Made by a program: the position numbers and the translations under genes
The notes under the pieces: generated by a model
Database searches by the model: none
What the model saw: only the letters and a program-made list of their open reading frames with translations
What the model was told of the DNA's origin: nothing
Assembly (NCBI GenBank): GCA_015680685.1
Contig: MNCI01025132.1
Span: 88,853 to 152,852 of the forward strand
Length of the DNA: 64,000 nt
Reading direction: 5' to 3'
From: Gnetum montanum
Taxonomy: Eukaryota > Streptophyta > Gnetopsida > Gnetales > Gnetaceae
Shown: piece after piece, positions 35,100 through 46,794 of the stretch
How the letters are laid out: every line of letters begins with the position of its first letter
Numbering within the stretch: the stretch's first letter is position 1

Positions 35100-35760
35100 G
35101 GAGCACCCTTCAGTCCAACAGAGTTGTACACATACGGTTATGTTAACGCATACCGTAACCGATTAGATCAAGGTAGGCCACCTTCCCAGGAAACTAACTG
35201 ATCATGGAAGCCCCTTAATCTATTTACAAATTTCCAGGAACACACCACATAAGGCTCTTCTTGACTTAGGTTCTGGAGTCAACTTAATTTCACGAGAGAT
35301 GTATCAAGCCTGGAACCTGCCCCAACTTAAGAAGAGCAACATCCAACTAGAGCTGGCAGACCAGTCCATCACCATTCCCTTGGGATTGGTGGAGGACATA
35401 GTTACCACTGTGTGTGGTTGGTCATACCCAACCGATTTCCTGGTGATTGAAGTTAATAACAACACAGGGGACTTCCCAATTATAATGAGAAGGGCATGGC
35501 TACGCAAAATAGATGCATGCCTTAGGATCCGCAATCTTTCCTTGGAGATATCTAAGGTAAATATTTATGGAAAGATTGAGAAGAAGAAAGTTCCATGCAT
35601 CACATATAGGGATTCATCGGGTGATGACATGGAGGAATGCACAACATCTCCTCCATGCAACAGGTGTGCCCTTGAAACTATGAGACAAAGATGCCTATAT
35701 GTAGCAACCACACAAGTAGTAGACCCCCCATGGTTGATAGCTAGTCGAAAGAGCAACTGA
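35100..35760 (+). pseudogene. Protease of element B
   Basis: Open from 35299 to 35760 (153 codons): MYQAWNLPQLKKSNIQLELA..., then GLVEDIVTTVCGW, GDFPIIMRRAWL and a Cys-pair linker (CNRCALETM). The upstream active-site motif reads LLDLGSGVNLIS (about 35257-35292), with the Ser of DSG changed to Leu, which should inactivate it. The frame stops where RT would begin in elements A and C. Confidence 0.83.
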
Positions 35761-37963
35761 CAAACATGCATGGAACGAACTGGGGAAATAACCCATGCCA
35801 ACAACGGAGGCATAGACACATTGGAGTATGAGCGTCGCCAACTTCCACCCCTTAATCTGCGAACATCAGTGGGGAGAAGTTGGGCACTTTTACGAAATTC
35901 AAATAGATGCTCATTATTTTGGATCTCTCCCTTACAATTCAGTCATAGGGGAGATGGCCACCTATGCTAATCATTTGGAGCCCTCAGTTCTTTTTAGTTT
36001 TTGTTTTACACGTTTTTTTTACATGTTTTTATTTTACAAGTTTTTATTTTACACATTTTTGTTTTACATGTTTTTGTCTTACACATTTTTGTTTTACAAA
36101 TTTCTTTAACTTTTCTTGTTTTTGTTTTACAAATTTCTTTAACTTTTCTTGTTTTCTTTTTCAAATTTCTTTAACCTTTCTTGTTTTTGTTTTTCAACAT
36201 CGTTATACTTTTTCATTTTTTGTGTGTTTGTGTGTGTGTGATCCACCATGTAAGTTCGTCACCCAATAAGTGTTCTTCCTGATGATGTGAACTATTTTCA
36301 TATTGATTGTCAATGTTTGGTTTTTACCTTTAAGTCATGATGTTGATACTAAGGTATGTTTCTTTTGATATGGCAAGCAATGAGTTCACTTCATCCATTC
36401 ATCCACAAGTTTCTATGGTCTCTCTTGGCTTGGAAATGTACAGTTCCTTCTAAATAAGAACTTTAACGAATTGGTGACTAGGCATTTCTCAAACTAAGGA
36501 TGGACTCAAGGTTTGAAAAGGGTGTGACTTCAAGGGAACTTGATGCTTTTGTGTTGGACATTCTATTGGGTGCTTAGATGTTTTCTTCTTGAGTTTTCTT
36601 GTCATTCCGATTTTACCCAATTATCGGAAGCTGATACAATAAAAATAAGAAGTCTTTGCATGGTGTGGTTCTCACGTATAAAAACACAAAAATAAATGAG
36701 AATTCAAAGCACACCCATTAGAAGAATAATCCCTTGGGCTACAAGCACTGGTTATGGAACCAAAAATGTTCCCTCTAACTAAGGCCCTTCTTGCTTCCCA
36801 TTATCTCCTCCTTGTTTCGTCGGAATGGTGGTGCCTCTTTGGAGATGCATTCTTGTTACTCAAGGGGATGGATTAACCAAATGCATTGATGCGAAGTCAC
36901 TGGATGTGGTTGGTTTGAGGCTGAAGTTGGAATGAGATTTGCAAAGTCACATTAATCATGAAATACACAAGGGGTTGTACACCACCTTGTTCTTGCGATT
37001 CCATTTCATTCTCTTCTCTCCTTCCTTCTCTCCATTGTTCACCTCATTGTCGGTTGTATCATTAGTGTATATTTTGATAGATACATTGTGTTCTTTTTGG
37101 TAAACTCTTGCGGTTAAGACTTTAACTCTTGTTTCAAATGACATTCCCAGAGCCTACAAACTCTTTGAATGTGGGTTTGTCAGGGCATTAAGGGCATGAA
37201 CCTGCTTTGGGGAGGACCCATTGACATTCCTATTTGGGGCATTAGTTAAATTCTTTCCCCTAACATTTTTGCAATCTATTTTATTGTGTTCATTTCCATC
37301 CTGACATCCATTTCATCGATGTCCTAGTTGTCTCTTTTTATCTATCTTTCTTATTCCTTTTCTTTCTCCATTCTAACACTACCGGAGGTTCGCGATTAGT
37401 CATGGGGGTACGGGGCCCGATTTTTTCGATTTTCTCCTAGCCCTGATTTTTTTGATTTTTTTCTAACCCCTACACCTTCAGTAGTTATCATTAATATATC
37501 TCCAGACCCATATCAACCATACCACAACTCAGCCAATGAACTTTCACCAAAGTAAGGTATCAATTACATGATGATTCAATTACCCTTGCTAATATAAGAC
37601 TATGTTGTGTGTCCAGATGGTGATCATGCAATAACGGAAGGGATCTGGAAGAAACCCTTGGAATGGAGCAGTGCTGAAGCAGCTATGCAAGGAGCAAGAT
37701 CGATGGTGCGCTTATGAATGGACAATGAAAGACGCAATCTTGGCATTGGTAGCAGCAACACTTCTTTCTCTCTTCTCTCTCAGCTACCAACTAAGGCCTG
37801 ATGTCAATGTAATAAGGTGTTCACTCTTGTTGTCATGAACACCAATTTTGTCAAGTCTTGTAATGATGATCCGTTCACATGTTATCCCATTAGTTTCCTT
37901 TGAGTCAATAATCCCATACCTCCCTGATATTATTGTAAGGAACTCAACGACGAGTTTTTATTT
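35761..37963 (+). other. Pol-deletion joint and 3' non-coding region of element B
   Basis: After the protease linker, about 45 bp of sequence (35865-35912, GGGAGAAGTTGGGCAC...) leads straight into GCTCATTATTTTGGATCTC, the block that follows integrase in C at 27138. The rest is the shared 3' region: second polypurine-like motif (35940-35957), TTTTGTTTTACA tract, GTCTTTGCATGGTGTGGTTC (36650), GCCTGCTTTGGGGAGGACCC (37201) and TTAGTCATGGGGGTACG (37397). No coding frame. Confidence 0.75.
35990..36200 (+). repeat. T-rich tandem repeat based on TTTTGTTTTACAC
   Basis: About a dozen 13-25 bp units such as TTTTGTTTTACACATTT and TTACAAATTTCTTTAACTTTTCTTG in tandem. E (47640-47700), C (27230-27275) and A (4360-4455, minus strand) hold shorter versions, so the tract has expanded in B. 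Confidence 0.8.
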
Positions 37964-37976
37964 AGTCATGGGGGTA
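37964..37976 (+). promoter_or_regulatory. Polypurine tract of element B
   Basis: AGTCATGGGGGTA immediately before the 3' LTR. Confidence 0.85.
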
Positions 37977-38764
37977 TGATGGGACGCGATATCGCATAGG
38001 CCGCGATATCGCATCGCATACGCGATATCGCAGTGCGCTGTCATATCTATAAATAAGAGGCGGCTCTCCCTTCTTTCCTCATCCTAGGCTAGACAGTAGG
38101 GAAACTCTAGCAAATTGATCACTCCAAAGATAGAATATTTTCCATGTGCCCGCAGTAGAAGTCCTAAAGTGAACGGATCTTTATTCGAGCAAACATTGTA
38201 CCTGAACACAAGTTTGTGGACGGCAATAAAGACAAGCTTCTTGGATAAACCTTGCAGTGCATGGAATAGGATTTTATTATTATTATTTATTACCTATTAT
38301 TTATTACTTGTTATTTACTATTTTCCTTCTCGACCCTTTTCTCCTAGTTAAGTGCCTCAGCATGACCACTTCGAGCACGTGCGTTACGCGTGGTGATCTC
38401 AGCAACGATTAGTGTTTGGTAGCCATGGTTGCATTGGTTCAGGGTGTGTATGGTAAGTGGGAACGGATGCTAACGCTAGGTAATTTAGACTTAGTTCATT
38501 AGCTAGAGTTAGGAATTAGTTTCTCAACCCTTCACCTTGTTAGCATAGGAGACATAAAACATAAAAAGACCATAAAAATCATATACCTCAGACTTACTTA
38601 ACCATACACCGTGACAACTACAAGTAAGTCTGGGAAGACAACGAATAATTAACCCTAAGTGTTCCATGGGGCATGTAGGCACTTAGTCTGCGGAGTTTGA
38701 CCAGATCACACGTGCTACGCTCGTATTCGTATGGTTGAGTGTAGGGGTATCTCGTCACTCATCA
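37977..38764 (+). repeat. 3' LTR of element B (788 bp)
   Basis: TGATGGGACG...TCACTCATCA, followed by GATGT. Its GATATC array is one unit shorter than in the 5' LTR, which explains most of the 15-bp length difference. Confidence 0.92.
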
Positions 38765-38769
38765 GATGT

Positions 38770-39735
38770 AATCCACACTAATTCCACAAAACACACACAT
38801 GTAAATATCACTGGAATGAGGTAAGAATTCTATGTTACACATGACACGAGCTACAATTACACAAACAGTGAGATGAGACGAACTATAGAAGGGATTGTAG
38901 AGATTGGGACATGGGGTAACTGACCCAGCGCACAGTGAATCCTGTGTGTAAAGCATGATTAAGGTGTCATTAACCCATCGTTCCAAGATCAGGACCAAGT
39001 CCATTCCTCTAATCAGTGACATTGCATTATTTCATCCCATGATGAGCAACTATGAGAGTACCATAACAACAGGGTGTATGATCACTTGCCATTTTATTCA
39101 AGGGATGAGTGATTTTTATTTTGTGGCACTTTTCTTTTCATCATTTTTTTTCTTTTCTCTTTTTGAATACTGAATCTAAAGAAGCTGCCAACCTTGAGGC
39201 ATGGGTGCATGTCTTTCTAGTGGGACCCTCTAGAACAGCATTGGATCTTTGAGTGCCCTTTTGATTACTCTTACTTCCATTTTTCATTAGATCTACAAGG
39301 ATCTTAGTACAACCAAGTTGCATGATAACTCCCACAGACATCACCAAAGAGAATCCACAAGTCCCCTTGATGTCACACCCTAATCATTCCCTCTTGATCC
39401 ATCCTTCTTCATTTGGGGTACAATGAACACAAAATTAATTTTATTTAAGAATGCCAAGAATATCACTGTACCCTCGAATAGAACCTCTTATTTGTAGAGT
39501 GGATGAGTGGGTGTAATGGGCTCACTGTCCACATAATCGATCACTCGAAACTTAATAACATAGAACACATCTCAACCAACGATCCACATAAGTGTTTTAT
39601 TCATAGACGAGATTACTTACAAAAAAAGTAAAAAGACAAAAATACTAAAAAGACAAAAAGATAAAACAAGAAGTTTGAAAAATGAAAAACTGGAAAACAA
39701 AAATTGAAAAATTAAAGAAAATGAAAAATATTTAT
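38770..39735 (-). other. Spacer of element D, part right of element B
   Basis: Continues the D spacer (AATCCACACTAATTCCACA...), homologous to about 15619-16590 in element I. Contains GATGTCACACCCT (39369). An A-rich tract (39610-39720) is probably the homologue of the T-rich repeat on the other strand. No coding frame seen. Confidence 0.65.
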
Positions 39736-39740
39736 TAATC

Positions 39741-41723
39741 CTACTTGCTATTAAAATGGGGGATATCCCTCATAGCTAAACGGTTGAGGATGGCAAAGAT
39801 TAATAATTGACGACGGGGATCCTTGCATGTTGGAAATATTGGAACTTGACCATACTTACCCCGTTGGGTCTCACACACTGGGTTATAATAAGCATAGTGG
39901 GGCAATTTATACGATGTAGTTCCCGGATAACGAGTTGACCCACTATGATATTTGGGACCATTAGATGGTATGCAAGGATTGGGTTGTCGCTCTCCATTCA
40001 TGTGTTCATTGGGCCATATTGTTGTTGGAGGAGTGTGAGTTGGTGGCCCTGATGAAGTTACATGAGGCATTGGGTTCGAAGATAAGGGTGCACCACAGTG
40101 TTGGACTTGTGCTGAGTCAGAAGATGCAGTGGCCTTGGAATTTTGTTGTCCCTTCTTACGGCCATGTTTAAAGAAGGGGCACTTTTGATGTTGAGGAGGC
40201 TGTTCACTACTGTTAGTAGTAGTAGCACAAGTGGTGTTCGTAGATTGTTGCTGTGGTGCAGACGCCTTACGAACAGTTGGTGGTGATGTGGAAGGAGGGA
40301 AAGGATGAGAATGTTGAAAATTAGGAGGAGTATAAGGTGCACAAGGTGGTGGTTGTGTTGAAGGCATGGGCTGATAGTATTGACGAGAATGGTATTGTGG
40401 TGAAATAAAGTGCGTTGGCCTAGTTGGAGAAACAGGATGTTGAACATGATAAGCATTTGGATTCGGATGATATGAAGGATGTCTCCAGTCTAAGGGTGGT
40501 CTCCCCCACGACTAGGATTGTTACCACTATGATCGAACACAGTATCTCTGTACGAACTCTGGATGTAACGTATTTCCCAAATGCTCATGTAAATGTAACA
40601 ATATTGGGCATTGGCCTTTGGGGTGATCATATAGGCATTTGTTGCATTCATACGTATGATTGGTAGTTGAGCTCTTATTTTCCTTATCCGTTCTTTCCTA
40701 TTGTCTAATGTTTTGTCCTGCTTCTTGGGTTGTCAAAACTCTATCTCCAATAATATTGATAAATTCTCCACACTTTTGATACGTCCATTCCAACATCTTA
40801 TTGATCTTTGCCTAAACCTCTTCTAATGTTTGTTGTGTTGGCAAAGATGATGTTTCCACCTTGAGATTGGTTGATTTCTCCTTTTTATGATCATGGACCT
40901 TTGTTAAGTTGAGATTTTGGTCCTGTTGATGTTTTTCAACACTCTCCAATCGAGCCATATCTCCTTCCTGCTTAATAAGCTCTTGGACTTGATGGGTTTG
41001 TAGTTCATATAGTTGACCTTGGGCATACATTCCTAAGGTCTCTCTAGTTGCATCACGAAGCCCATCAATAATATGGTATGTTAGCCTTTCCTCGGAGAAC
41101 CCATGGCCTGGACAGTTGTTTAATAGTGCATAATATCTCTTTAAGGCCATTTCCAAGGGTTCATGTTGTGCTTGTTTCCATCCTTGGATTTGTTTCCTCA
41201 AGGCTGACACTCTTGCGTAGGTTTGATATTTTTTGTTAAAGACTTCTACCATTGTTGACCAACATCGTATTGAATTTGGTTTTAATGATCTATACCATAC
41301 TTTTACTTGGCCAATGAGTGTCATGGGAAAGAGCTTAAGTTTTTGCCACCTGTTATCAATGTTATTCCATGTGCAGGCATCATAGAAGGCTTGTAAATGT
41401 TGATATGGATCTAAGTCATAGCCTCCTGAAAATTGGGGAAAGTTGTTTAAATCGAACCTGGGTAGACGACTCTCTTTATGATGCCTATGTGAGATTCGAA
41501 TAGCCTCTTGTATTTGTGTTAAGCTTGTAGTGGCTAGTAGGGGTTCATCGTCATCGGGTAGGTTATGCTTTCATGTGTTGGGATGACATTGCTTTCGTTC
41601 CTGTTTATAAGAAACCCCCACTTCAGGTTGTATACTCCAATCTTCATCGTCATATAGTTCGTTGGTTCTCCAATGAACTTCCTCACTAAGTGTGGCATTG
41701 TTATAGTCTTGTAGGAGAGGCAT
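39741..41723 (-). pseudogene. Gag of element D
   Basis: Starts at ATG 41723 (MPLLQDYNNATLSEEVHWR). The gag domain runs from about 41560 to 40812, with LDLNNFPQFSGGYDLDP in the first part and the open stretch 40812-41324 carrying VWYRSL, KYQTYARVSALRKQ and CPGHGFSEERL. A Lys/Glu-rich part follows, then the knuckle CNKCLYDHPKGQC (about 40610-40650), with CX2CX3HX4C spacing. A 208-codon Pro/Thr/Ser/Gln-rich C-terminal part (39741-40367) contains a small Cys/His/Lys cluster (KCPFFKHGRKKG). At least two stops separate the parts. It is the best copy of this second Gag type. Confidence 0.8.
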
Positions 41724-41843
41724 GGTTGTGCAATTGTGTGTGAATTTGGATGTGACTTTTTATAATTATTCTTTCTAAAAGATATATCATTAAGTCCTTT
41801 ATAGCGACCTTGTATGACATAACTAATCTAGATAACTAGCATC

Positions 41844-41862
41844 GTCCCTGGCAATGGCGCCA
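41844..41862 (-). other. Primer-binding site of element D
   Basis: Sense TGGCGCCATTGCCAGGGAC, tRNA-Asp type, one base inside the 5' LTR. Confidence 0.85.
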
Positions 41863-41863
41863 A

Positions 41864-42720
41864 TGATGAGTGGTGAGGTACCCCTACACTCAACCATACG
41901 AATACGAGCGTTACACATGTGATCCTTTCGAACTCCACAGATGGACTAGTTGTGGTACCTAGATAGTTAGCCTTAGGTTGCAGTTTGTTGTCTTCCCACC
42001 TAGACTAGTATTAGCTTTGTCAGGTATGGTTTAGTCCAAAGTGAGGTGTATGATGTGTTCTAACCTAATGCTACTCATGAAGACAATGGAAAATAAGATT
42101 AACTAATCTAGGAGGAAAGGGTAAGAGAGAATCTAAACTAGCCTAAGTGCGATGAGCATCTGTTCCTTAATCATCCGTACACATCTTGGACCTTGTGCAT
42201 GACTACCACTGGGATTACCAAGTGCATGGCCTAGGTATGCTTCTGGGTTACCAAGTAGTCACACTTAAATGCTTGTGATTAAGTCGTACTCATTTCGCAT
42301 TTAACATGAGATAAGGATGAGAGAGATAAACTAGGAAAGCAATAAATAACAATTAATTAAATAATTAAACTAAGTGAATACTGCAATGATGAAGTAATCT
42401 TGATCTTTATTGTCGGTCATGTGCGTGTCCAAGTACGTCACACTCAAATAAAGGATGCCGTACAATTACAATCACCACACTACGGGCATACACTGGAAAA
42501 TAATTCTATCTCTGGAGGAGTAAAACTGCCAGAGTTTCGCTAAGGAACTAAAATCTAGATGCCTAAAACTAGGAAAGCTACCTCTTATTTATCGACATTG
42601 CAGCAGGCCACGATATATCATGGTTGATGCATATTGCGGTCGTGATATTGCAGCCCATGGGATATCATGGTTGTGATATCATGGCAGCGACATCACAACT
42701 AGCAAATTCATGACTCATCA
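41864..42720 (-). repeat. 5' LTR of element D (857 bp)
   Basis: TGATGAGTGG...GACTCATCA, matching 29056-29925. The TATA box is mutated to GATAAATA. The GATATC array (42605-42705) is more decayed than in the 3' LTR. Confidence 0.88.
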
Positions 42721-42776
42721 CTTTCCAATATTTTGTAAGGAACTCAAGGATGAGTTTTAATTCAGTCGTGGAGGTA
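42721..42776 (+). mobile_element. Element C fragment between D and the 3' LTR, with polypurine tract
   Basis: CTTTCCAATATTTTGTAAGG... continues the text interrupted at 29055 and matches, in sense, the end of A's internal region (CCTTCCCAATATTTTGTAAGG, near 2650). The decayed polypurine tract AGTCGTGGAGGTA occupies 42764-42776. Confidence 0.85.
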
Positions 42777-43263
42777 TGATGAATCGTGATATCGGGGCCG
42801 CGATATCACATCGACGATATTAGGTCCGTGATATTAGAGCTCACCAAGCGATATCAAGCATCTAATGTCAAGACCCACCTCATTGCGTATAAATAAGAGG
42901 CGGGCACACTTGGTTTGCATAGTTAGTCTTAGTCCCTTACCCGGACTCTTGCAGTTTTCCTTCCTCAAAGTTAGAATTATTTCTAAGTGCCCACAGTAGG
43001 AGTCATAAAGTGAATAGATCTTTATTCGAGCATTGTGTACCTAAGCACACCTTGTGGCTGAAAATAAAGACAAACTTTGTGATAAACCTTGCAACATTCA
43101 GAATAGCTTATTTAATGTTATTTAGAGTTATTTATTGCTTTCCTTAGTTAATTAATGTTCTTTCTCTCACCTTGTTAACTCTCCCAAGTAAGCACACTCA
43201 GTACAACCACTTCGAGCATGTGTGGAACACTTGGTAACCCAGTAATGATTAGCGTTTGGTAAT
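42777..43263 (+). repeat. 3' LTR of element C, first part
   Basis: TGATGAATCG... matches 19976 to about 20463. Interrupted after GTTTGGTAAT by element E; the remainder is 50027-50364. TATAAATA lies near 42889. Confidence 0.88.
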
Positions 43264-44101
43264 TGATGGGACGCAATATCACATGGGCCGCGATATCGCG
43301 TCCTCACTGCGATATCACGTACGCGATGTATTGTACACAATATCACGTCTTTCCCACAATATCGTGTACGTGATATCGTAGTCCATCGCCATTTCTATAA
43401 ATAAGAAGTGGCTCTCCCTTGTTTCACACTCTAGATCTAGAACCTTAGTGAAACTCTGGTAATTTTACCTCTCTATAGATAGAATAATTTCCATGTGCTC
43501 ACAGTAGGAGCTCCAAAGTGAACGTATCTTTATTTGAGCAAGTATTGTACTTGAGCACAAGTTTTTGTACAGAAATAAAGATGAAATTTTTGGATAAACC
43601 TTGTAGTGCATGGAATAGGCTAAATTGGACTTTAATTAATGTTATTTACTACTTTCCTAATTAATCTCTCTCAACCCTCAACACTCCTAAGTGCATTCAA
43701 TATGACCGCTGCAAGCACGTGCGTTACGCTTGGTAATCCCAACAACGAATAGCGTTTGGTAATCCCAAAAGGTTGCATTGGTTCAGGGTGTGAACGGCAA
43801 GTGGGAATGGATACTGATGCTAGGCATTAGAACCTAGTTAGTTAAAGCTAGTTACTTAGTCTCTTCACCCTTTCCCTCATTAGCATAGGTGATAAAACAT
43901 AAAAGACATAAAAATCACATACATCAAACTCGCTTAACCATACAACCGTGACAAATACAAGCAAGTCTGGGAAGACAACAAACGATTAACCTTAAGTGTT
44001 CCATAAGGCGTGTAGGCACTTAGTCTGCGGAGTTCGACCGGATCGCACGTGTAACGCTCGTATTCATATGGTTGAGTGTAGGAGTACCTCACCACTCATC
44101 A
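43264..44101 (+). repeat. 5' LTR of element E (838 bp)
   Basis: TGATGGGACG...CCACTCATCA. It carries a long GATATC array, TATAAATA at 43396-43403, AAATAAAGATG near 43573 and the U5 end. Confidence 0.9.
43268..43403 (+). promoter_or_regulatory. LTR promoter of element E: GATATC array plus TATA box
   Basis: Seven GATATC-like words (AATATCAC, CGATATCGCG, CGATATCACG, CGATGT, AATATCACG, AATATCG, GATATCG) in about 110 bp before TATAAATAAG. Three sit next to TACG/CGTA, giving extended palindromes like CGTACGCGATAT. Confidence 0.65.
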
Positions 44102-44102
44102 T

Positions 44103-44121
44103 TAGCGCCGTTGCCGGGGAC
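44103..44121 (+). other. Primer-binding site of element E
   Basis: TAGCGCCGTTGCCGGGGAC; one G to A change from the family PBS at the second base. Confidence 0.8.
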
Positions 44122-44246
44122 TAAGTTGTTTGTGTGCTAAGTAGAACATAGGAAATCATCCACATTGTTGGGAAGCTTAAACAAACCCTTAGGATTAATT
44201 AAACAAAAAATTATATAATATTAATCAGCACACCGAAAAAGACACA

Positions 44247-46790
44247 ATGTCTTCTTCTTCTCATAAAAGCACTTCATCACCTAGGGATCACACAAGAGAC
44301 AGTCGGTGGTCTAACACACGTAACCTAGATCAGCCAGTTCCTCAAGAGTATCGGGTAGTATATACTCATCACGATGAGTATATAACCCAATTTTACTTTT
44401 ATCCTCCATCAGGATGAACAACTGTGCTGGAAAGACCTGCAAGGGAACATAGTGTTACCCCCAGATCGGGCAGTCCCTAACATGCTCCTTCGTGCTCTTG
44501 CACAGATAGACATGACGCAGCTATATGCTGAATACGTTGCAGAAGATTATGACATAAGGGACTACCATCCCACGAAGCGCAATGTCAATGGGACTTGCGG
44601 TAGGAGAGTAGCCACACATCGTTGAAGGGCAAAGGACCCCGCAACGCTTTGCCTATCATAAGAGAAATTAGGGGTGGTGAACCTATCTCAATAGGTTCTC
44701 CACAAAATGATGTTCCCCCTCCTAACGATAGTGAGGAGGTGGTGTATCAGAACCTTCGCTCCACGATACACAACCCTAGTTCTGATGCCCATGAACACCA
44801 AGCGTTTAGTGAGGGAATAAAAACACATGACAAGGATGGGCATTCGGATCGTTATCATGATCGGGGTCGGGATCACCGAAGAGAAGGTAGGAGACATCGC
44901 CATGGCGATGGCTCTTCTTCTTCTTCCCCTTCATCACATCATTCATCCTTTCCTTCCACATCAGGATGCAGTCACAAAGAGCACAACAGTGAGAATATGG
45001 GTAAGCAAAATGAGAGACCTCGACGAGAGAGTTAAGAGCGAGGATGAGGGAATTTGAGAGAATCAAGGCATGAAAGAAGGGAAAGTAGGGAACCATGTAG
45101 GCATCATAGACGTCATGAGAGAGATGATCATGATGAGCTCCTACTTGCCACCCGAAGTATGTTAGACATTATGGAGGCTGTGAGGATACCTACAAGGCAC
45201 CAAAAAGACAGTCAAATCAAGAGACTAGACATGAATAATATTCCACGATTTGAGGGGGGATACAATGCTGATATGCAAAATCACTTACAAGCATTCCATG
45301 ATGCCTGTGCCTTGCAGAATATTGAAAACGAGTGGCAAAAGTTAAAGTTATTTCCTAGGACACTCGTAAAAGAAGCAGAAAGCTAGTACTAGTTCTTAGA
45401 ACTGGAAACCATTAGGAGGTGAAGTACGATGCTAGAATTGTTTAATGATAAATACCAAACGTACTCCAGAGTGTCCAACTTGCGTAAGTAGATCCAAGGA
45501 TGGAAGCAGGGTACTCACAAACCCTTGGATGCTGGCATGGGCTGATATTATGCATTACTACATCGTTGCCTGGGCCATGGTTACACACAATGGGATCAAC
45601 TCCGCCACCTCATAGATGGGCTAAGACACGAAACTAGAAGAACCCTTCAGACATATGCCCAAGGGAGATTATCTAAACTTAGGTCCCATGAAATTCATCA
45701 ATTTTTGGAGCAAGTAGCTAAAGAAGAAGGGGAGCTACGGAAAAGAGAAAGCATAAAATAATATAACCATGATCCTTCCCTCTGAAAGAAGGGAGTAAGA
45801 TTCTGTGAGGAAGAGGATGAGTCACCACTTGAAGAGTTGGTGAATAGAAAAACCTTGCCGCTTCAAAAGCTAACAACCTAAGCATTGGCTAAGGTAAATC
45901 AAATGTGGGACTCCTTAGACAGTAGATTCGAAACCATTCTCAAAATTGTACAAGAGTCTAAGGAGGAGCAAAGTAGTGACCATGATAAGAAAAAGAGGAG
46001 AGATTCAGGTCATGCACGTGACAAGGGTAAGGGAAAAATGACTATCGTCAATGAGGTTGTGGATTTGGATACAGACAATGATGGTGGATGTGAGATCTGC
46101 CAATATGACCATCCTAAGAGTTGTTGCCCAATAATCTCACATCTACAAGAGTCTGGAGTGTATGCACTCAACCCAAGACTTAACAAATGGCAAGCACCCC
46201 GAAGGTTACCTTATCCCCAAGGTAACCTAAGGCAATTCCACCAACCGTTAACATATTATCCAAGTGAAACTTTGCCACAACCTATCAGGCAACACCAGCA
46301 GTGGAAACACCCATAGTCATGGGGGATGCCACTGCCTAGGCAACAATACCCTTACCAGGAACCAGATCCTTATGGCTATTACGTGCAGCAACCGATTTCT
46401 CCAAGTGACTCTATGGGTTATGTAACCCCACAACGTCACTATCAAGTTTGGGAGTATTTTAGGACTCCTTCTCCTTTGGGAGACACACCACATGCATACC
46501 ATCCTCTAAATCCATCTGCCACTCTTACGTTGGTAGTTCCACTACCACCTGCTCCAACGATGTAAGGGGAACTCCCCACTCAACCACAACAACGTAATGC
46601 TACGAGAGCTGTAAACCTTCAACCCACTGCTGGTTCTAACAACCGTACAAAGAGAAGACCTTTCTTCAGAACTAGGAGTCCAAACAAGCTCTCACAACCA
46701 CAAGCGGTTGAGTCTATGACAACTCCTCCAACAAATAAGGCTTTGGAGCTCCCTTGAAATCAAAAACAAAGCTCAACACACATGGTTATG
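44247..46790 (+). pseudogene. Gag of element E, broken
   Basis: Starts at ATG 44247 (MSSSSHKSTSSPRD). Readable parts: 44622-45035 (Asp/His/Arg-rich with a Ser run), 45054-45386 (start of the gag domain: LDMNNIPRFEGGYNADMQNHLQAFHDACALQN, LKLFPRTLVKEAES), and 45885-46316 with the knuckle CEICQYDHPKSCC (46090-46128). The Pro/Tyr/Gln-rich tail is at 46326-46565. Stops that replace Trp (TAG after KEAES) and Gln are frequent, the pattern expected from C-to-T decay. Much like B over its whole length. Confidence 0.85.
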
Positions 46791-46794
46791 TTAA

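Larger units (their letters stand above)
31677..38764 (+). mobile_element. Element B: complete gag-protease-only LTR retrotransposon
   Basis: Plus-strand element of 7088 bp with a perfect target duplication GATGT at 31672-31676 and 38765-38769. It is inserted in the spacer of D: the flanks join into the same text seen uninterrupted in element I at about 15597-15640. 5' LTR 803 bp, PBS, gag, protease, then a direct join to the post-integrase non-coding region, polypurine tract and 3' LTR of 788 bp. RT, RNase H and integrase are absent. The structure resembles the plant TR-GAG class of non-autonomous elements. The LTRs are similar to each other but differ at several percent of sites. Confidence 0.93.
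29056..42720 (-). mobile_element. Element D: pol-less LTR retrotransposon (gag plus shortened extra ORF), interrupted by B
   Basis: Minus-strand element of about 6.57 kb without B, inserted in the 3' region of C. Target duplication CTTTT at 29051-29055 and CTTTC at 42721-42725, one mismatch. The order in sense is 5' LTR (41864-42720), PBS, gag, spacer, short extra ORF, polypurine tract, 3' LTR (29056-29925). It is a close relative of element I but has lost about 1.2 kb from the middle of the extra ORF. It has no pol. Its LTRs have the longest perfect terminal inverted repeat of the set (TGATGAGT...ACTCATCA). Confidence 0.88.

Noticed and set aside
35964-36269. Phe/Cys/Thr-rich 101-codon ORF in B as a membrane protein or envelope
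   Set aside because: It is a translation of the TTTTGTTTTACAC repeat. The composition is an artefact and it is not kept in other copies.
32480-37976. Element B as a simple internal deletion of a single autonomous copy after insertion
   Set aside because: E, at a different site with its own TSD, has the same deletion joint, so the deletion is older than both insertions.
39741-40367. 208-codon Pro/Thr/Ser/Gln-rich ORF of D as an independent gene
   Set aside because: It is in the sense strand and in position for the C-terminal part of D's Gag, and has a decayed homologue in element I.
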